Shown: one piece after another, positions 47,144 to 56,635 of the stretch
Numbering within the stretch: the stretch's first letter is position 1
Layout: each line of letters opens with the position of its first letter
Source: Micromonospora sp. C95
Lineage (GTDB): Bacteria; Actinomycetota; Actinomycetes; Mycobacteriales; Micromonosporaceae
Length of the DNA stretch: 64,000 nucleotides
Direction of reading: 5' to 3'
NCBI RefSeq assembly: GCF_018070465.1
Contig: NZ_JAGPXT010000013.1
Span: 1-64,000, forward strand
Translations under genes and position numbers: made by a program
The notes under the pieces: generated by a model
The model's input: the letters and a program-made list of their open reading frames with translations, nothing else
Databases searched by the model: none
Told to the model about the DNA's origin: nothing

Positions 47144-48169
47144 GTGCGCGTGTTGTTGACCGGCGCGACCGGCGTCGTCGGCTCGGAGGTGGCCCACCGG
47201 CTGGGCTCCATCCCCAACGTGCGGCTGGTCCGGGTGGCCCGGCGGCCCGCGGCGGACGGCTTGGTGGTCGCTTGGCGGATCGGGACGGAGCCGGCCCCGG
47301 CGGAACTGCGGGGTGGCTGGGACGTGATCATCCACGCGGCGGCGTCGACCCGCTGGACGCTGTCCCGGGCGGAGGCGGAGGCGGCGAACGTCGCGCCGGT
47401 GCGTTCCGTGCTCGAACTGGCTACCGGGGACACCCACCTCGTGCACGTCTCGACCGCGTACGTGGGCGGCGAGCGCGGCGAGGACGACAGCACCGAGCAG
47501 TTCGACGGCTATCGCAACGGGTACGAGTGGTCGAAGGCGGCCGGTGAGGCGCTCGTGGTCGACCGGCACGCCGGCCCGGTCACCGTACTGCGCCCACCGC
47601 TCATTCTCGGTCGCCGTGGCGACGGCGCGATACGGCGGTTCAGCGGCCCGTACACCCTGTTGCAGTCGCTCGTCTCCGGGCTGGCCGCGGTGGTCGTCGG
47701 CGATCCCGAGGGCTACGCCGAGATCGCGCCGGTGGACCAGGTCGCGGATGTCATCGTCGAGGCTGCGCTGGGCACGGCTCCGGCCCACCCGGTCGTCGAG
47801 GTGGTGGCCGGCGGCGAACACAGCATGCGCCTCGCCACGTTGGTCGAGGTCACCTGTCGGGAGCTGAACGCTTGGCGGGCCAGGCACGGTGCGGCGCCGA
47901 TAGCGCAGCCACCGCTGATCTCGCGGCACCGCTGGCACCGGTTCTTCCTTCCGCTCGCCGACCAGTACCTGTCGCCGATCCAGCGCAGCGCGGTCGACCT
48001 GCTCGGCATGTTCGAGAGCTACACCAGCATGCGGCGACCGTTCACGCCGACGCGGCCGGTCGAGGATCCGCTCGACGTCCTGGTCTCGTCGGTGCGGTAC
48101 TGGGCGGACGCCAAGCCGCGGCTGGCGGCGCGTGAACCGCAGCCATGGGCGCTCATCGAGCCACGCTGA
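47144..48169 (+). CDS. NAD(P)-dependent extended SDR, thioester-reductase-like
   Basis: The product is 341 residues from GTG 47144. The dinucleotide-binding motif TGATGVVGSEVAHRL starts at residue 6, and the catalytic pair is Tyr and Lys in GYEWSKAAGE, with a Ser-Thr-Ala-Tyr element before it. The sequence resembles the NAD-binding-4 group, which includes carrier-protein thioester reductases and fatty-acyl reductases. It could release the chain as an aldehyde or alcohol, giving the substrate of the aminotransferase. It could also reduce a keto group. Confidence 0.8.
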   Translation: MRVLLTGATGVVGSEVAHRLGSIPNVRLVRVARRPAADGLVVAWRIGTEPAPAELRGGWDVIIHAAASTRWTLSRAEAEAANVAPVRSVLELATGDTHLVHVSTAYVGGERGEDDSTEQFDGYRNGYEWSKAAGEALVVDRHAGPVTVLRPPLILGRRGDGAIRRFSGPYTLLQSLVSGLAAVVVGDPEGYAEIAPVDQVADVIVEAALGTAPAHPVVEVVAGGEHSMRLATLVEVTCRELNAWRARHGAAPIAQPPLISRHRWHRFFLPLADQYLSPIQRSAVDLLGMFESYTSMRRPFTPTRPVEDPLDVLVSSVRYWADAKPRLAAREPQPWALIEPR

Positions 48170-48353
48170 GGTAACGCCCATCGAAAATCTGGTGACGAAA
48201 AGCGATCAAATCGGTCTCCTGCGTATGCGGGCAAACACTATGATGCTCGAAAAGGCTTGTAATGCGCAGGCCCCTTGCGCGATGAGATATCGTCGGGCTT
48301 TCTGACCGACCGACGCCGTCCGACGAGACGGCCAGCCGACATGAGGGGTATGC
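48170..48353 (+). promoter_or_regulatory. A/T-richer leader before the GlmS-like gene
   Basis: These 184 bp are clearly richer in A and T than the genes around them. GCGCA (48264-48268) and TGCGC (48276-48280) form a short inverted repeat, followed by the palindrome-like CGATGAGATATCG (48280-48292). A promoter for the amidotransferase gene is likely here, but I cannot assign -35 and -10 boxes. Confidence 0.4.
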
Positions 48354-51300
48354 ATGTGCGGGATCGCTGCGGCGCTACCGGACTACGACGGCGATCTGCC
48401 AGCGGTCTCCGACAGGCAACTGCTGGACGTGCTGCCGGAACTGCCGCACGTCGACCCCGCGGCCGACCGGCCCAGCGGGATGGATCTGCACACCGCGCTC
48501 GACGGTCTGGTCAAGGAGCTCGCGGCCGCGTTGGACCTGTACACGGCACCCACCGCGGTGCACCGGCTAGCCTGCGAAGGAAAGCTGCGCGAGGCTGTCG
48601 CGGCGCGGACGTCGACACTGAACCGCTGGCTCGCCGTGGCCGAGCGGACCCTCGACGACACCGGCGCCGGATGGGACGCTGACCTGCTGGAGCAGGTCCA
48701 GCAGCACGCGGTAGCCGCTCGGGACCTCCTCTGGTCGATAGAGCAGGACAGGATCGGCGCCGCGCTGCGGATCGCCGAGCTCGCGCGGCACCGGATGATC
48801 TCCCTGAACCAGGCCCGCAGCTACCTCGCCGTCGACGCGGTCCTGGACGCCGTCGACCGGCTGGAGGTGCGCGGCAGGGACTCGGCGGGCGTCCAGGTGT
48901 GGGTCACTCTCGATGATGCCGACCTCGCGCGGGTGCCGGCCGCGCTACGGGACCGGGTCGACGGCGACTTCCGCCATCGCGCGGCGGCGCACTTCCGCGG
49001 CGGCGTGTCACTCGTGTACAAGCGCGCCTCGGTCATCGGTCGGCTCGGTGACAACGTCGCGTACCTGCGCGCCGCCATGGCCGGCGACGACGACCTGCAC
49101 GCCGTGCTCGATCTGCCCAGCGCCCGGGTCACGGTCGTCGCGCACACCCGGTGGGCCAGCGTCGGCCGGATCAGCGAGGCCAACGCCCACCCGTTGGACA
49201 GCACCACGCCGGCCGGCGACGGGTCCTGCTTCGCGACCGCCGCTCTCAACGGTGACATCGATAACCACGTCACGCTGCGCGGCCAGCTGAACCTGCCGGC
49301 CTCGTCCACCGGAATCAGTACCGACGCCAAGTTGATCCCGGTGATGCTCGCAGAGCGGATGGAGGCCGGCCACCCGCCCGAACAGGCGATCGCCGCGTGC
49401 GTTCGGAACTACCACGGCTCGTTCGCGATCGCGGCACAGGGCGACCTCGCCGCCGACCGCCTGATGCTCGTCGTCAAGGGCAGCGGCCAGGGCCTGTACG
49501 TCGGTTTCGCCCCCGGCTGTTTCCTGGTGGCCAGCGAGGTGTATGGCCTGGTCGGCTGGACCGATCGGTACCTACGGATGGATGGTAGGTTCTCCGACGA
49601 GGGCGAGGCCGGTACGGTGGTCGTGCTCGACCGGGCGCGTGCCGGCACCCTCGCCGGACTACACCGTGCGACGATGCTCGGCCGCGCCCTGCCGGTCGCC
49701 GAGTCGGACCTCACCACCGCGGAGATCACCACGCGGGACGTCGCGCGCGGTGAGTTCGACCACTACCTGGTCAAGGAGATCACCGAGGCGCCGTCCTCGT
49801 TCCGCAAGAGCCTACGTGGCCGAATCGCCGACGACGGCCAGCGGCTCTCCGTCGCACTAGGCGAATCCGCGCTGCCGCAGACCATCCGGAAACGCCTCGC
49901 CGACGGGGAGATCCGCGAGATTCTCTTCGTCGGTCAGGGGACGGCCGCGGTCGCCTGCGAGGGCATCGCAAACGTGGCGAACGATCTGCTGCACCCGCAC
50001 CTCACCGTCGCCGCGATGCCGGCCACCGAACTGTCCGCCTGGAAGCTGCGAGCGGACATGTCGTCGGTCTGCGTCGTCGCGGTCAGCCAGTCCGGCTCGA
50101 CCACCGACACCAACCGCGCCATCGACATGGCACGCGCCCGCGGTGCCGCCGTGCTCGCCGTGGTCAACCGCCGAGACAGCGATCTGAGCCACAAGGCCGA
50201 CGGCGTGTTGTACACGTCGGACGGTCGCGACGTGGAGATGGCGGTCGCCTCGACGAAGGCGTTCTACTCGCAGGCGGCCACCGGTACGCTGCTCGCCCTG
50301 CAGATCGCCAGGCTGTGTCAGCTGCTCTCGCCGGAGCTGGAAGACCTGATGCTGCACGCGCTGCAGGAAATGCCGCAACAGCTGCAGACGCTGGGCGGCC
50401 TCGGACCGAGGATGGCCGAGATCGCGCAGGTGGCGATCCGGCACCCGCACTGGGCGGTGGTTGGCTCCGGCCCGAACCGCGTCGCCGCCGATGAGACCCG
50501 CATCAAGCTCTCCGAACTGTGCTACAAGACCGTCTCCACCGACGCCGTCGAGGACAAGAAGCACGTCGACCTGTCAGCGGAGGCATTCGTCCTGGTCTGT
50601 GCGGCCGGCACACCACCGGGGCAGCTGCGAGACCTGACCAAAGAGGTCGACATCTTCGCCGCCCACCGCAACCAACCGGTCGTCGTCGTCGATGAGGGCA
50701 TCGAGCTGCCGTGGGCGACCGACTGGGTGATCCGCGTGCCGGCGGCGCACCCGGCGTACGCCTGGATCCTCAGCACCGCCGCCGGGCACCTCTTCGCCTA
50801 CCACGCCGCTCGGGCGATCGACGCCACCGCGGAACCGCTGCGCGAGGCCCTCGCCGCGCTGGAGGCTTCGGTCGATGCCGGCCGCGTCGCGTTGGACGAG
50901 ATGGACGCCGCATGCGGCGGCATCCACCAGTTCCTCGCCGAGGCGGCCCAGGGCAGTGTCCGCGGCGTTCTTCCCAGCGACGTCGCCCTACGCCTGCATC
51001 AGGCCGCGTCGCTGCTGCGGCATGGCGCGGCGGTTCTGCCGGAACTGCCGGTCGCCGTCGCCGATCCGGTCGACTTTGTGCGTACCCAGCTCACGGCCAC
51101 CACCGACGAGCTGACGCGCTCGATCGACTCGGTCAAACACCAGGCGAAGACGGTGACCGTCGGCACCTCGCGCGGCGACTCCGACCTGCTGGACAACGCG
51201 CTTGCCGTGGCCGTTGTCGAGGCCGGCGGCGATCTGTCCGTCCTGAGCTATCCAGTGCTGCTCGCACTCCGCGCCTTCGCCCGGGTGGTCGGCCATGTCG

Positions 51301-51746
51301 ACGGCACGATCCGATACCAGTTGGGTCAGTCCTCCGGCCGTGCCACCCTGCGCGTTCTGCGCAAGACCGGCGTCGCGCGGGATCTGGCCAGTCGCGCGGA
51401 CGACGGTGCCGAGCTGAGCGGCTCGAAGCAGCTCGCCGTGGCCTCGCGCATGGTGCGGCTCGTCCGCGGCGTGCGCGACGGTCGGTTGGTCCTCATGGTC
51501 CCGGAGCAGACCGGCGCGCGCGTGCACTCGCTCACGCTCGCGCACGTGACGCTGGTTGACCGGGCCGAGCCGGCCCACCTGGCCGAGGTACTCGAACTGA
51601 CCGGCACGCGCCTGGCGGAGATCAGGGCCGCGGTCACCGAGGCCGACACGCCGTTCGCCATTGCGAGCCTCGCGCACGTACCGGTCGAGGCGGTTCTCCT
51701 GGGCTCCGTGGATGAGGTGGTCCGGCTCCTGACCGGGATGAACTGA
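48354..51746 (+). CDS. Giant GlmS-like amidotransferase with extra domains
   Basis: The product is 1130 residues; ordinary glucosamine-6-phosphate synthase has about 610. Cys2 (MCGI) is the glutaminase nucleophile. A helical insertion of about 150 residues then precedes RLEVRGRDSAG (169-179). Arg266, Asn299, Gly300 and Asp324 match the glutaminase set. SIS domain 1 lies near 520-650 (SQSGSTTDT at 578-586) and SIS domain 2 near 695-825, with Lys718, Glu721 and His737 at sugar-active positions. About 300 further residues of unknown fold follow. It should use glutamine nitrogen to aminate a sugar phosphate or related ketose. GAGGGG precedes the ATG. It converges with the MurQ-kinase gene with a 25-bp gap. 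Confidence 0.86.
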   Translation: MCGIAAALPDYDGDLPAVSDRQLLDVLPELPHVDPAADRPSGMDLHTALDGLVKELAAALDLYTAPTAVHRLACEGKLREAVAARTSTLNRWLAVAERTLDDTGAGWDADLLEQVQQHAVAARDLLWSIEQDRIGAALRIAELARHRMISLNQARSYLAVDAVLDAVDRLEVRGRDSAGVQVWVTLDDADLARVPAALRDRVDGDFRHRAAAHFRGGVSLVYKRASVIGRLGDNVAYLRAAMAGDDDLHAVLDLPSARVTVVAHTRWASVGRISEANAHPLDSTTPAGDGSCFATAALNGDIDNHVTLRGQLNLPASSTGISTDAKLIPVMLAERMEAGHPPEQAIAACVRNYHGSFAIAAQGDLAADRLMLVVKGSGQGLYVGFAPGCFLVASEVYGLVGWTDRYLRMDGRFSDEGEAGTVVVLDRARAGTLAGLHRATMLGRALPVAESDLTTAEITTRDVARGEFDHYLVKEITEAPSSFRKSLRGRIADDGQRLSVALGESALPQTIRKRLADGEIREILFVGQGTAAVACEGIANVANDLLHPHLTVAAMPATELSAWKLRADMSSVCVVAVSQSGSTTDTNRAIDMARARGAAVLAVVNRRDSDLSHKADGVLYTSDGRDVEMAVASTKAFYSQAATGTLLALQIARLCQLLSPELEDLMLHALQEMPQQLQTLGGLGPRMAEIAQVAIRHPHWAVVGSGPNRVAADETRIKLSELCYKTVSTDAVEDKKHVDLSAEAFVLVCAAGTPPGQLRDLTKEVDIFAAHRNQPVVVVDEGIELPWATDWVIRVPAAHPAYAWILSTAAGHLFAYHAARAIDATAEPLREALAALEASVDAGRVALDEMDAACGGIHQFLAEAAQGSVRGVLPSDVALRLHQAASLLRHGAAVLPELPVAVADPVDFVRTQLTATTDELTRSIDSVKHQAKTVTVGTSRGDSDLLDNALAVAVVEAGGDLSVLSYPVLLALRAFARVVGHVDGTIRYQLGQSSGRATLRVLRKTGVARDLASRADDGAELSGSKQLAVASRMVRLVRGVRDGRLVLMVPEQTGARVHSLTLAHVTLVDRAEPAHLAEVLELTGTRLAEIRAAVTEADTPFAIASLAHVPVEAVLLGSVDEVVRLLTGMN

Positions 51747-51771
51747 GCCCGACGGTGCGCCGAGCCACTCG

Positions 51772-53649
51772 TCAACCGCCGGTGGCGACCTGGGCGGCGG
51801 CAAGCCGGGCCGCACCCAGGGCCGGGTCGTCGGCCGTCGTCGGGCCGACGCCGTAGCGCTCCCGGACGCCGCGCTGCACCGCCGTGCCCACCGGGCCCGG
51901 GGCGAGCAGCACCGACCCGGCCAGCACGACCGTCGGCGCCCTCGCGGGGCCGTCCGGGGCCACCGTCGCCAACGCCTGCAGGAGTCGGTCGGCCGCGTCC
52001 GCGGCGATGCCGGCGGCCACCTCGTCGCCGCTGGTGGCGGCGGTCGCGACCACCGGGGCCAGGCTCGCCAGGACCGCCGAAGGCGAGGGGCTGATCCGCG
52101 CGACCAGCGTCTGGCGCAGGTCAGCGCCGTCGCCGGAGGTGATACCGAGGGCGCCGGACACCGCGGCGGTCAGCGCCGTCTCGGGCGCACGGCCGTCCAG
52201 CGCGGCCAGCACGGCCCGCACAGCCGCCCGCCCCAACCACACGGCCGACCCATCGTCGCCGAGGAACCAGCCGTGCCCGTCGCATCGCCGGACCAGCCGG
52301 AGCTGTCGCACTGCCGCCGCGGCGGCACCCGTGCCGGCGACGAGGACCAGGCCACCGGTGTGCGCGGTGGCCGACACGAAGGCCAGCTCGAGGTCCGTGC
52401 GCAGGTCCACCGGGCAGGTGAGCCCGACGTCGCGCCAGGCCGACCACAGCGCCGCAGTGGCGGCCGGGCGGCCGGCCGGGCCGGCGCCCGCCATGCCCGC
52501 CACGGCGCGGACCACGCGACGCGGATCGGTGTCGGCGAGCGCGGTCCGCAGCGCGGCGGCGATCGCGGCGTGGGGCGCGGCGGCCGACCACGGGTTCGCC
52601 CCGCCGGCCTCGCCCCGGCCGATGATCCTGCCGCCAACCGTCGCCACCACGCACCGGGTACCGCTGCCACCGCAGTCGAGGCCCACTACCAGTGGCTCCC
52701 GGTCACCGGGGCCAGCGCGGGGTGCCGCGCGGTCCGGTGCGGTCGTCCCGCGCCCCAGCTCGGCCACGACGTCGGCCGGTACCCCTACCCGGCCGTCCAC
52801 CGCGTCCCGGACTGATTCTTGCGGCCCCGACAGGATCGCGACGACGGCGGCCCGCACGTTCCACCCGGACTGACGCAATGCCTCGGCACACGCCTCCGGG
52901 GCAGCACCGGTCGCCTCGGCGACCACGGCTACCCGCCGACGGTCGAGCTTGTCGTTGCGGCCCGCCACGTCGACCATCAGGTTCGAGTAGGTGTGGCCCA
53001 GCCGCACCATCACCGCGGTGGAGAGCGTGTGCAGGACGAGTTTCGCCGCCGTGGCGGCCTTCATCCGGGTGGAGCCGGTGACAACCTCCGGGCCGGTGTC
53101 CACCGCCACGTGCACGTCGGCCGACCCGGCCAGCGCCGCCTGCGGGTCGTTGGAGACAAGGACGGTCCAGGCGCCGCGGGCGCGGGCGGTGCGCAGAGCG
53201 GCGCCGACGAACGGGGTACGCCCGCTGGCCGTGACACCCACCACGACGTCGCCGGGTCGGACAGCGTCGGCCATCCGCTCCGCGGCGGCCTCCGGGTCGT
53301 CCTCGGCTGACGGGTCGGCGGACAGGAGGGCAGCCGGGCCGCCCGCCAGGTGCGCCACAACCCGATGGCCGGCGGCGCCGTAGGTGGGCGGCAACTCGGC
53401 GGCGTCGAGGACGGCGAGACGCCCGGACGTGCCTGCTCCGACATAGTGCAGACGACCACCCGCCGAGAGGGCGTCCACCCCTAGATCGACCGCCGCCACG
53501 ATCTGCGGCAGGGCGGCGGCAACCGCACCGGGCACGGTGGCGTCCTCGCTGTGGATGGCGCAGACCAGCTCGACGGTCGGCATCCGGTCGAGATAGTGCG
53601 TACGGGGATTGCGCCGCTCCGTCGGCGGAATCCTGGCACGGCCGGTCAC
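51772..53649 (-). CDS. MurQ etherase fused to an N-acetylglucosamine-kinase-like domain
   Basis: The product is 625 residues from GTG 53649. Residues 1-300 are N-acetylmuramic acid 6-phosphate etherase (MurQ): YVGAGTSGRLAVLDAAELPPTYG and VVGVTASGRTPF are the sugar-phosphate sites. Residues about 320-625 are a BadF/BadG-type kinase with phosphate motifs LDCGGSGTRCVV and AGTGAAAAAV. Together they could phosphorylate an amino sugar and remove a lactyl ether, as in cell-wall recycling. Here the gene stands beside GlmS-like and SIS genes, so it may supply or trim an amino-sugar unit. It overlaps the upstream gene by 4 nt (GTGA). Confidence 0.87.
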   Translation of the reverse strand: MTGRARIPPTERRNPRTHYLDRMPTVELVCAIHSEDATVPGAVAAALPQIVAAVDLGVDALSAGGRLHYVGAGTSGRLAVLDAAELPPTYGAAGHRVVAHLAGGPAALLSADPSAEDDPEAAAERMADAVRPGDVVVGVTASGRTPFVGAALRTARARGAWTVLVSNDPQAALAGSADVHVAVDTGPEVVTGSTRMKAATAAKLVLHTLSTAVMVRLGHTYSNLMVDVAGRNDKLDRRRVAVVAEATGAAPEACAEALRQSGWNVRAAVVAILSGPQESVRDAVDGRVGVPADVVAELGRGTTAPDRAAPRAGPGDREPLVVGLDCGGSGTRCVVATVGGRIIGRGEAGGANPWSAAAPHAAIAAALRTALADTDPRRVVRAVAGMAGAGPAGRPAATAALWSAWRDVGLTCPVDLRTDLELAFVSATAHTGGLVLVAGTGAAAAAVRQLRLVRRCDGHGWFLGDDGSAVWLGRAAVRAVLAALDGRAPETALTAAVSGALGITSGDGADLRQTLVARISPSPSAVLASLAPVVATAATSGDEVAAGIAADAADRLLQALATVAPDGPARAPTVVLAGSVLLAPGPVGTAVQRGVRERYGVGPTTADDPALGAARLAAAQVATGG

Positions 53650-54626
53650 GCGGACGCCTCGTACAGCAGGCGCATTGACCGGACGGCTGACCGGGTCTCC
53701 TGTAGATAGTTGCCGGGAGAATACCGCACAACGGGCAGGGCTTGGCGAATGGTCGCGGGGTCGACCCCCACCGTCTCCACCTCACAGCCCTGCGGCAGGG
53801 CGAGGATGCGAATGGCATCGCAGTGCTGGTACGGCACATAGATGGGGGAGGTGATGATCAGTACCCGGTCGACCGGACCGAGTGCCACCTCACGCACCCA
53901 GTGCCGCAGAGTGTCCTGTGTAGAGGCACGACGGGTGTCCGGTGCGCTGGATGGGGAAGCCAGCAAGCAAACCTCCGGACCAGGGCCGGACCACCGTCGG
54001 CTCGACCACGACCGGTTCAGCTCCGGGCCGGTGTGCAGACTTTCGACGACCTTGTCCGGCTGGTCCAGTCCGAACGCCATCTGCGCGGCGGCGGCCAGCA
54101 CGTCGATCTCGTACGCGCAGCCGTCCAGGCCCAACTCGATAAGGGGCGCCAGCTCCACGTCGCGGAGGCGCCGGAAACTGCCGAGCCCGGTGACGGTGCC
54201 CGGAGCGACCGTGCCGGCGGAGACCAGGTGCCCAGCGTAGAACACCCGCTGCAGGCACGCGGGTGCGACGGCCCCCAGCAGGAGCAGATGGGTGTACGTG
54301 GTCCGGCGCGGTGGGCGCACGTCACGCAACCCCAACGCTCTGGTCGCCACCTCAACCAACCGCACCATGTCTGCGCTCAACGTCGGCTCGTCCGCGTCGA
54401 GGCGTTCCCGGCCCCGACGATAATCCCAGTTCTCGGCCGTGAAATCGTCAAGGAACGACAGGATGACGCCGGTGTCGCCACGGGGAAACCTGGCGCCGAA
54501 GGCCTCGACGAGGTCCCGCAGCGGTGGCGAGGTGCTCCACCGCGACACCGCGTCGACGATGGCGGCGGGCGACACTCCCGGTCCGAACGAGGGAAGGGAT
54601 ACCTGCTCGTACCGCACCGTTCGCAC
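53646..54626 (-). CDS. Protein of unknown function
   Basis: The product is 326 residues from GTG 54626, with a GGCGGGGGG stretch upstream. The C-terminal third (DRVLIITSPIYVPYQHCDAIRIL, then GCEVETVGVDP) recalls the DUF218/YdcF fold, but the match is too weak to claim. The N-terminal part is helical. It overlaps the MurQ-kinase gene by 4 nt, so the two are translated together and probably act on related compounds. No signal peptide or membrane helix is seen. Confidence 0.7.
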   Translation of the reverse strand: MRTVRYEQVSLPSFGPGVSPAAIVDAVSRWSTSPPLRDLVEAFGARFPRGDTGVILSFLDDFTAENWDYRRGRERLDADEPTLSADMVRLVEVATRALGLRDVRPPRRTTYTHLLLLGAVAPACLQRVFYAGHLVSAGTVAPGTVTGLGSFRRLRDVELAPLIELGLDGCAYEIDVLAAAAQMAFGLDQPDKVVESLHTGPELNRSWSSRRWSGPGPEVCLLASPSSAPDTRRASTQDTLRHWVREVALGPVDRVLIITSPIYVPYQHCDAIRILALPQGCEVETVGVDPATIRQALPVVRYSPGNYLQETRSAVRSMRLLYEASA

Positions 54627-54757
54627 CCCCCGCCGGGCCCGCCTCTACGACGTGCATTTTTCCGGATGCGTCGATGGTGGACAAGGCTCGACCAGCCGCG
54701 GGGGAGCATCGCCGAACGCGGCTGTCGGTCACGCCTCCCGTTTCCGCGTGCGGATTC

Positions 54758-54785
54758 GCCACCCGCGACCGCACGGCCGGGTGGC
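54758..54785 (-). terminator. Terminator after the SIS gene
   Basis: GCCACCCG (54758-54765) and CGGGTGGC (54778-54785) form a perfect 8-bp stem, eight bases beyond the stop of the leftward SIS gene. It divides the leftward arm into a long upstream operon and the two-gene unknown/MurQ unit. Confidence 0.65.
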
Positions 54786-54793
54786 GGTGCCGC

Positions 54794-55897
54794 TCATCGC
54801 GTCGGAGTCACCTTGGTGATGCCTTCGGGGGCGTCCGGGTTGTTGCCCCGGGTCACCGCCAGAGCGAGCGTCAGCCGCTGCAGCGGCAGGATGTCGAGCA
54901 GCGGACTGTAGCGCTCATCCACGCCGGGAACGTGGAGCCGGTCGTGGGCCCCCGCCACGTCGGTCGACGAGACCACGGTGACCTCGGATTGCCGGGCCGC
55001 GAGCCGGGCGACGACCTCGCTCATCGCGACACCGCCGGGGCCCTGCCCGACGACGGCGAGCACCGGGACGCGCGGGGCCGTGACGGCGAGCGGACCGTGC
55101 AACAGATCCGCGCCGGAGTATGCGAGGGCCGGCAGGTACGACGTCTCCATGATCTTGTGTGCCGCCTCCCGGGCGGTCGGATATCCGTAGCCCCGGCCGG
55201 TGATGACAAGGCTGTCGACGAAACGCAGGCGCGAGGCGATCGGCTCGGCGCCGTCGTCCTCGAGGAGCCGCGCGGCGAGTTCGGGGAGGGTCGCGAGGAA
55301 TGACGCCTCCGGCTCCGGTAGCCGCCCGTCGCCGGCCCGCACGCCCTCGATCAGCATCAGCAGCGCGAGCAGTTCGGTCGTGTAGGTCTTCGTGGCGGGC
55401 AGGGCTCGCTCCACGCCGGCGTCGAGGTGAATCACCAGCTCGGCGTTCTGCGCCAACAATGAGTCCGGTTCGTTGGTAATGGCCACTGTGGTCGCCCCGG
55501 ACTTACGCGCCGCCTTCACGAGCTCGCACAGGTCCGGCGATCGGCCGCTCTGCGAAACCCCGATGACGAGCGCCTTGGAGTAGTCGGCCTGGGTGCCGAA
55601 CAACGTCACGGTGCTGGGAGAGCCCAGGCCGGCGGGCAGCGCCAGCCGGATCTCGGCCAGATAGGCACCGTAGAGCGCGGCGTGATCCGAGGTGCCGCGG
55701 GCGGTGAGCATCACGTGGCGCGGTCGGCGCGCGGCGACGACTGCCGCCACCTCGGCGATCCGGGCGGCCGAGCCCGGCGCGACGAGCCGGGCGAACGCCT
55801 CGGGCTGCTCGCTGATGTCGGTGGCCATGCCGACGCCGATCCCGTTGGTGCTCGTAGGGTGCGCGTTACCGGAAACCATCTGCTCATTCTTGCGCAT
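54794..55897 (-). CDS. SIS domain protein (isomerase-domain GlmS/AgaS-like)
   Basis: The product is about 367 residues from ATG 55897 (MRKNEQMVSG); ATG 55879 and ATG 55828 are alternatives and none has a strong ribosome-binding site. Two SIS domains are present: VMLTARGTSDHAALYGAYL with GVSQSGRSPDL, and VITGRGYGYPTAREAAHKIMETSYLPALAYSGADLLHGPLA. This equals the isomerase half of glucosamine-6-phosphate synthase without the glutaminase half. Such proteins isomerise or deaminate amino-sugar phosphates. It is a natural partner of the GlmS-like and MurQ proteins nearby. Confidence 0.85.
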   Translation of the reverse strand: MRKNEQMVSGNAHPTSTNGIGVGMATDISEQPEAFARLVAPGSAARIAEVAAVVAARRPRHVMLTARGTSDHAALYGAYLAEIRLALPAGLGSPSTVTLFGTQADYSKALVIGVSQSGRSPDLCELVKAARKSGATTVAITNEPDSLLAQNAELVIHLDAGVERALPATKTYTTELLALLMLIEGVRAGDGRLPEPEASFLATLPELAARLLEDDGAEPIASRLRFVDSLVITGRGYGYPTAREAAHKIMETSYLPALAYSGADLLHGPLAVTAPRVPVLAVVGQGPGGVAMSEVVARLAARQSEVTVVSSTDVAGAHDRLHVPGVDERYSPLLDILPLQRLTLALAVTRGNNPDAPEGITKVTPTR

Positions 55898-55929
55898 ACC
55901 AAGCTGCTGCCGCAACAAAACACGCACGC

Positions 55930-56559
55930 TCAGCGTTCGCTCACCGAACAGGGGACGAGTCGCTCCAGGATGTCCGCCGTGAGTTCCTCGGCGGGGCGCT
56001 CCGCGTCCAACACCACCACCGCGGGGCACTGCTGCGCCAGGCGCAGGTACTCGTCACGGAACGTACGCAGAAAGCGCACGTGCTCGTTGGTCTGGGCCGG
56101 CTTCTCCGTGCGCGTCACGATCCGCTTCCAGGCCAGCGCCGGGTCCACGTCGAGCAGGAACGTCACCTCCGGCGGGCGGACCAGTCGCAGCATCCGCATG
56201 ATCCACAACGGATCGACGCCGTAGGCCCGGGCGTACGCCTCGTAACAGAGCGGGCCACGGTCCCAGATCACCGTCTGGCCGGCGGCGAGCCGGGGCTCGA
56301 TGTTCAGCCGCGAATGTTGGACGACGTCGCAGGCGATGACGAACTCGCGAAGTGTCGGCGGTATCGCTGGATGGTAGGAATGTGGGTCGCCGAACATCTC
56401 CTCGGCCAGATGGAAGATGCTGTAGGTCGCCGACAGGCTGGTCTTCGAGGTGACCACCTCGATCCCGCGCCCCGCCAGCGCCGCGGCGACCGCCGCAACC
56501 TGCGTGCTCTTGCCGCTCCCATCGATGCCCGCGAAGGAAACGAACTTCGGCAACCCCAT
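55930..56559 (-). CDS. Thymidylate-kinase-like P-loop kinase
   Basis: The product is 209 residues, a normal size for dTMP kinase. The P-loop is GIDGSGKST (residues 11-19) and the substrate motif is WDRGPLCYEAYARAYG. GGGGGAG precedes the ATG. dTMP kinases phosphorylate thymidylate. A second copy in a biosynthetic cluster may instead phosphorylate another nucleotide or a pathway intermediate. A self-resistance or precursor-supply role is equally possible. It lies between the ferredoxin and SIS genes in the same direction. Confidence 0.82.
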   Translation of the reverse strand: MGLPKFVSFAGIDGSGKSTQVAAVAAALAGRGIEVVTSKTSLSATYSIFHLAEEMFGDPHSYHPAIPPTLREFVIACDVVQHSRLNIEPRLAAGQTVIWDRGPLCYEAYARAYGVDPLWIMRMLRLVRPPEVTFLLDVDPALAWKRIVTRTEKPAQTNEHVRFLRTFRDEYLRLAQQCPAVVVLDAERPAEELTADILERLVPCSVSER

Positions 56560-56635
56560 GATCTCCCCCTGATCACTGGCCGACCCGGTACCTATTCGCC
56601 GAGCATACTGATCGGAGGCTAGCTATGCCGACCCG

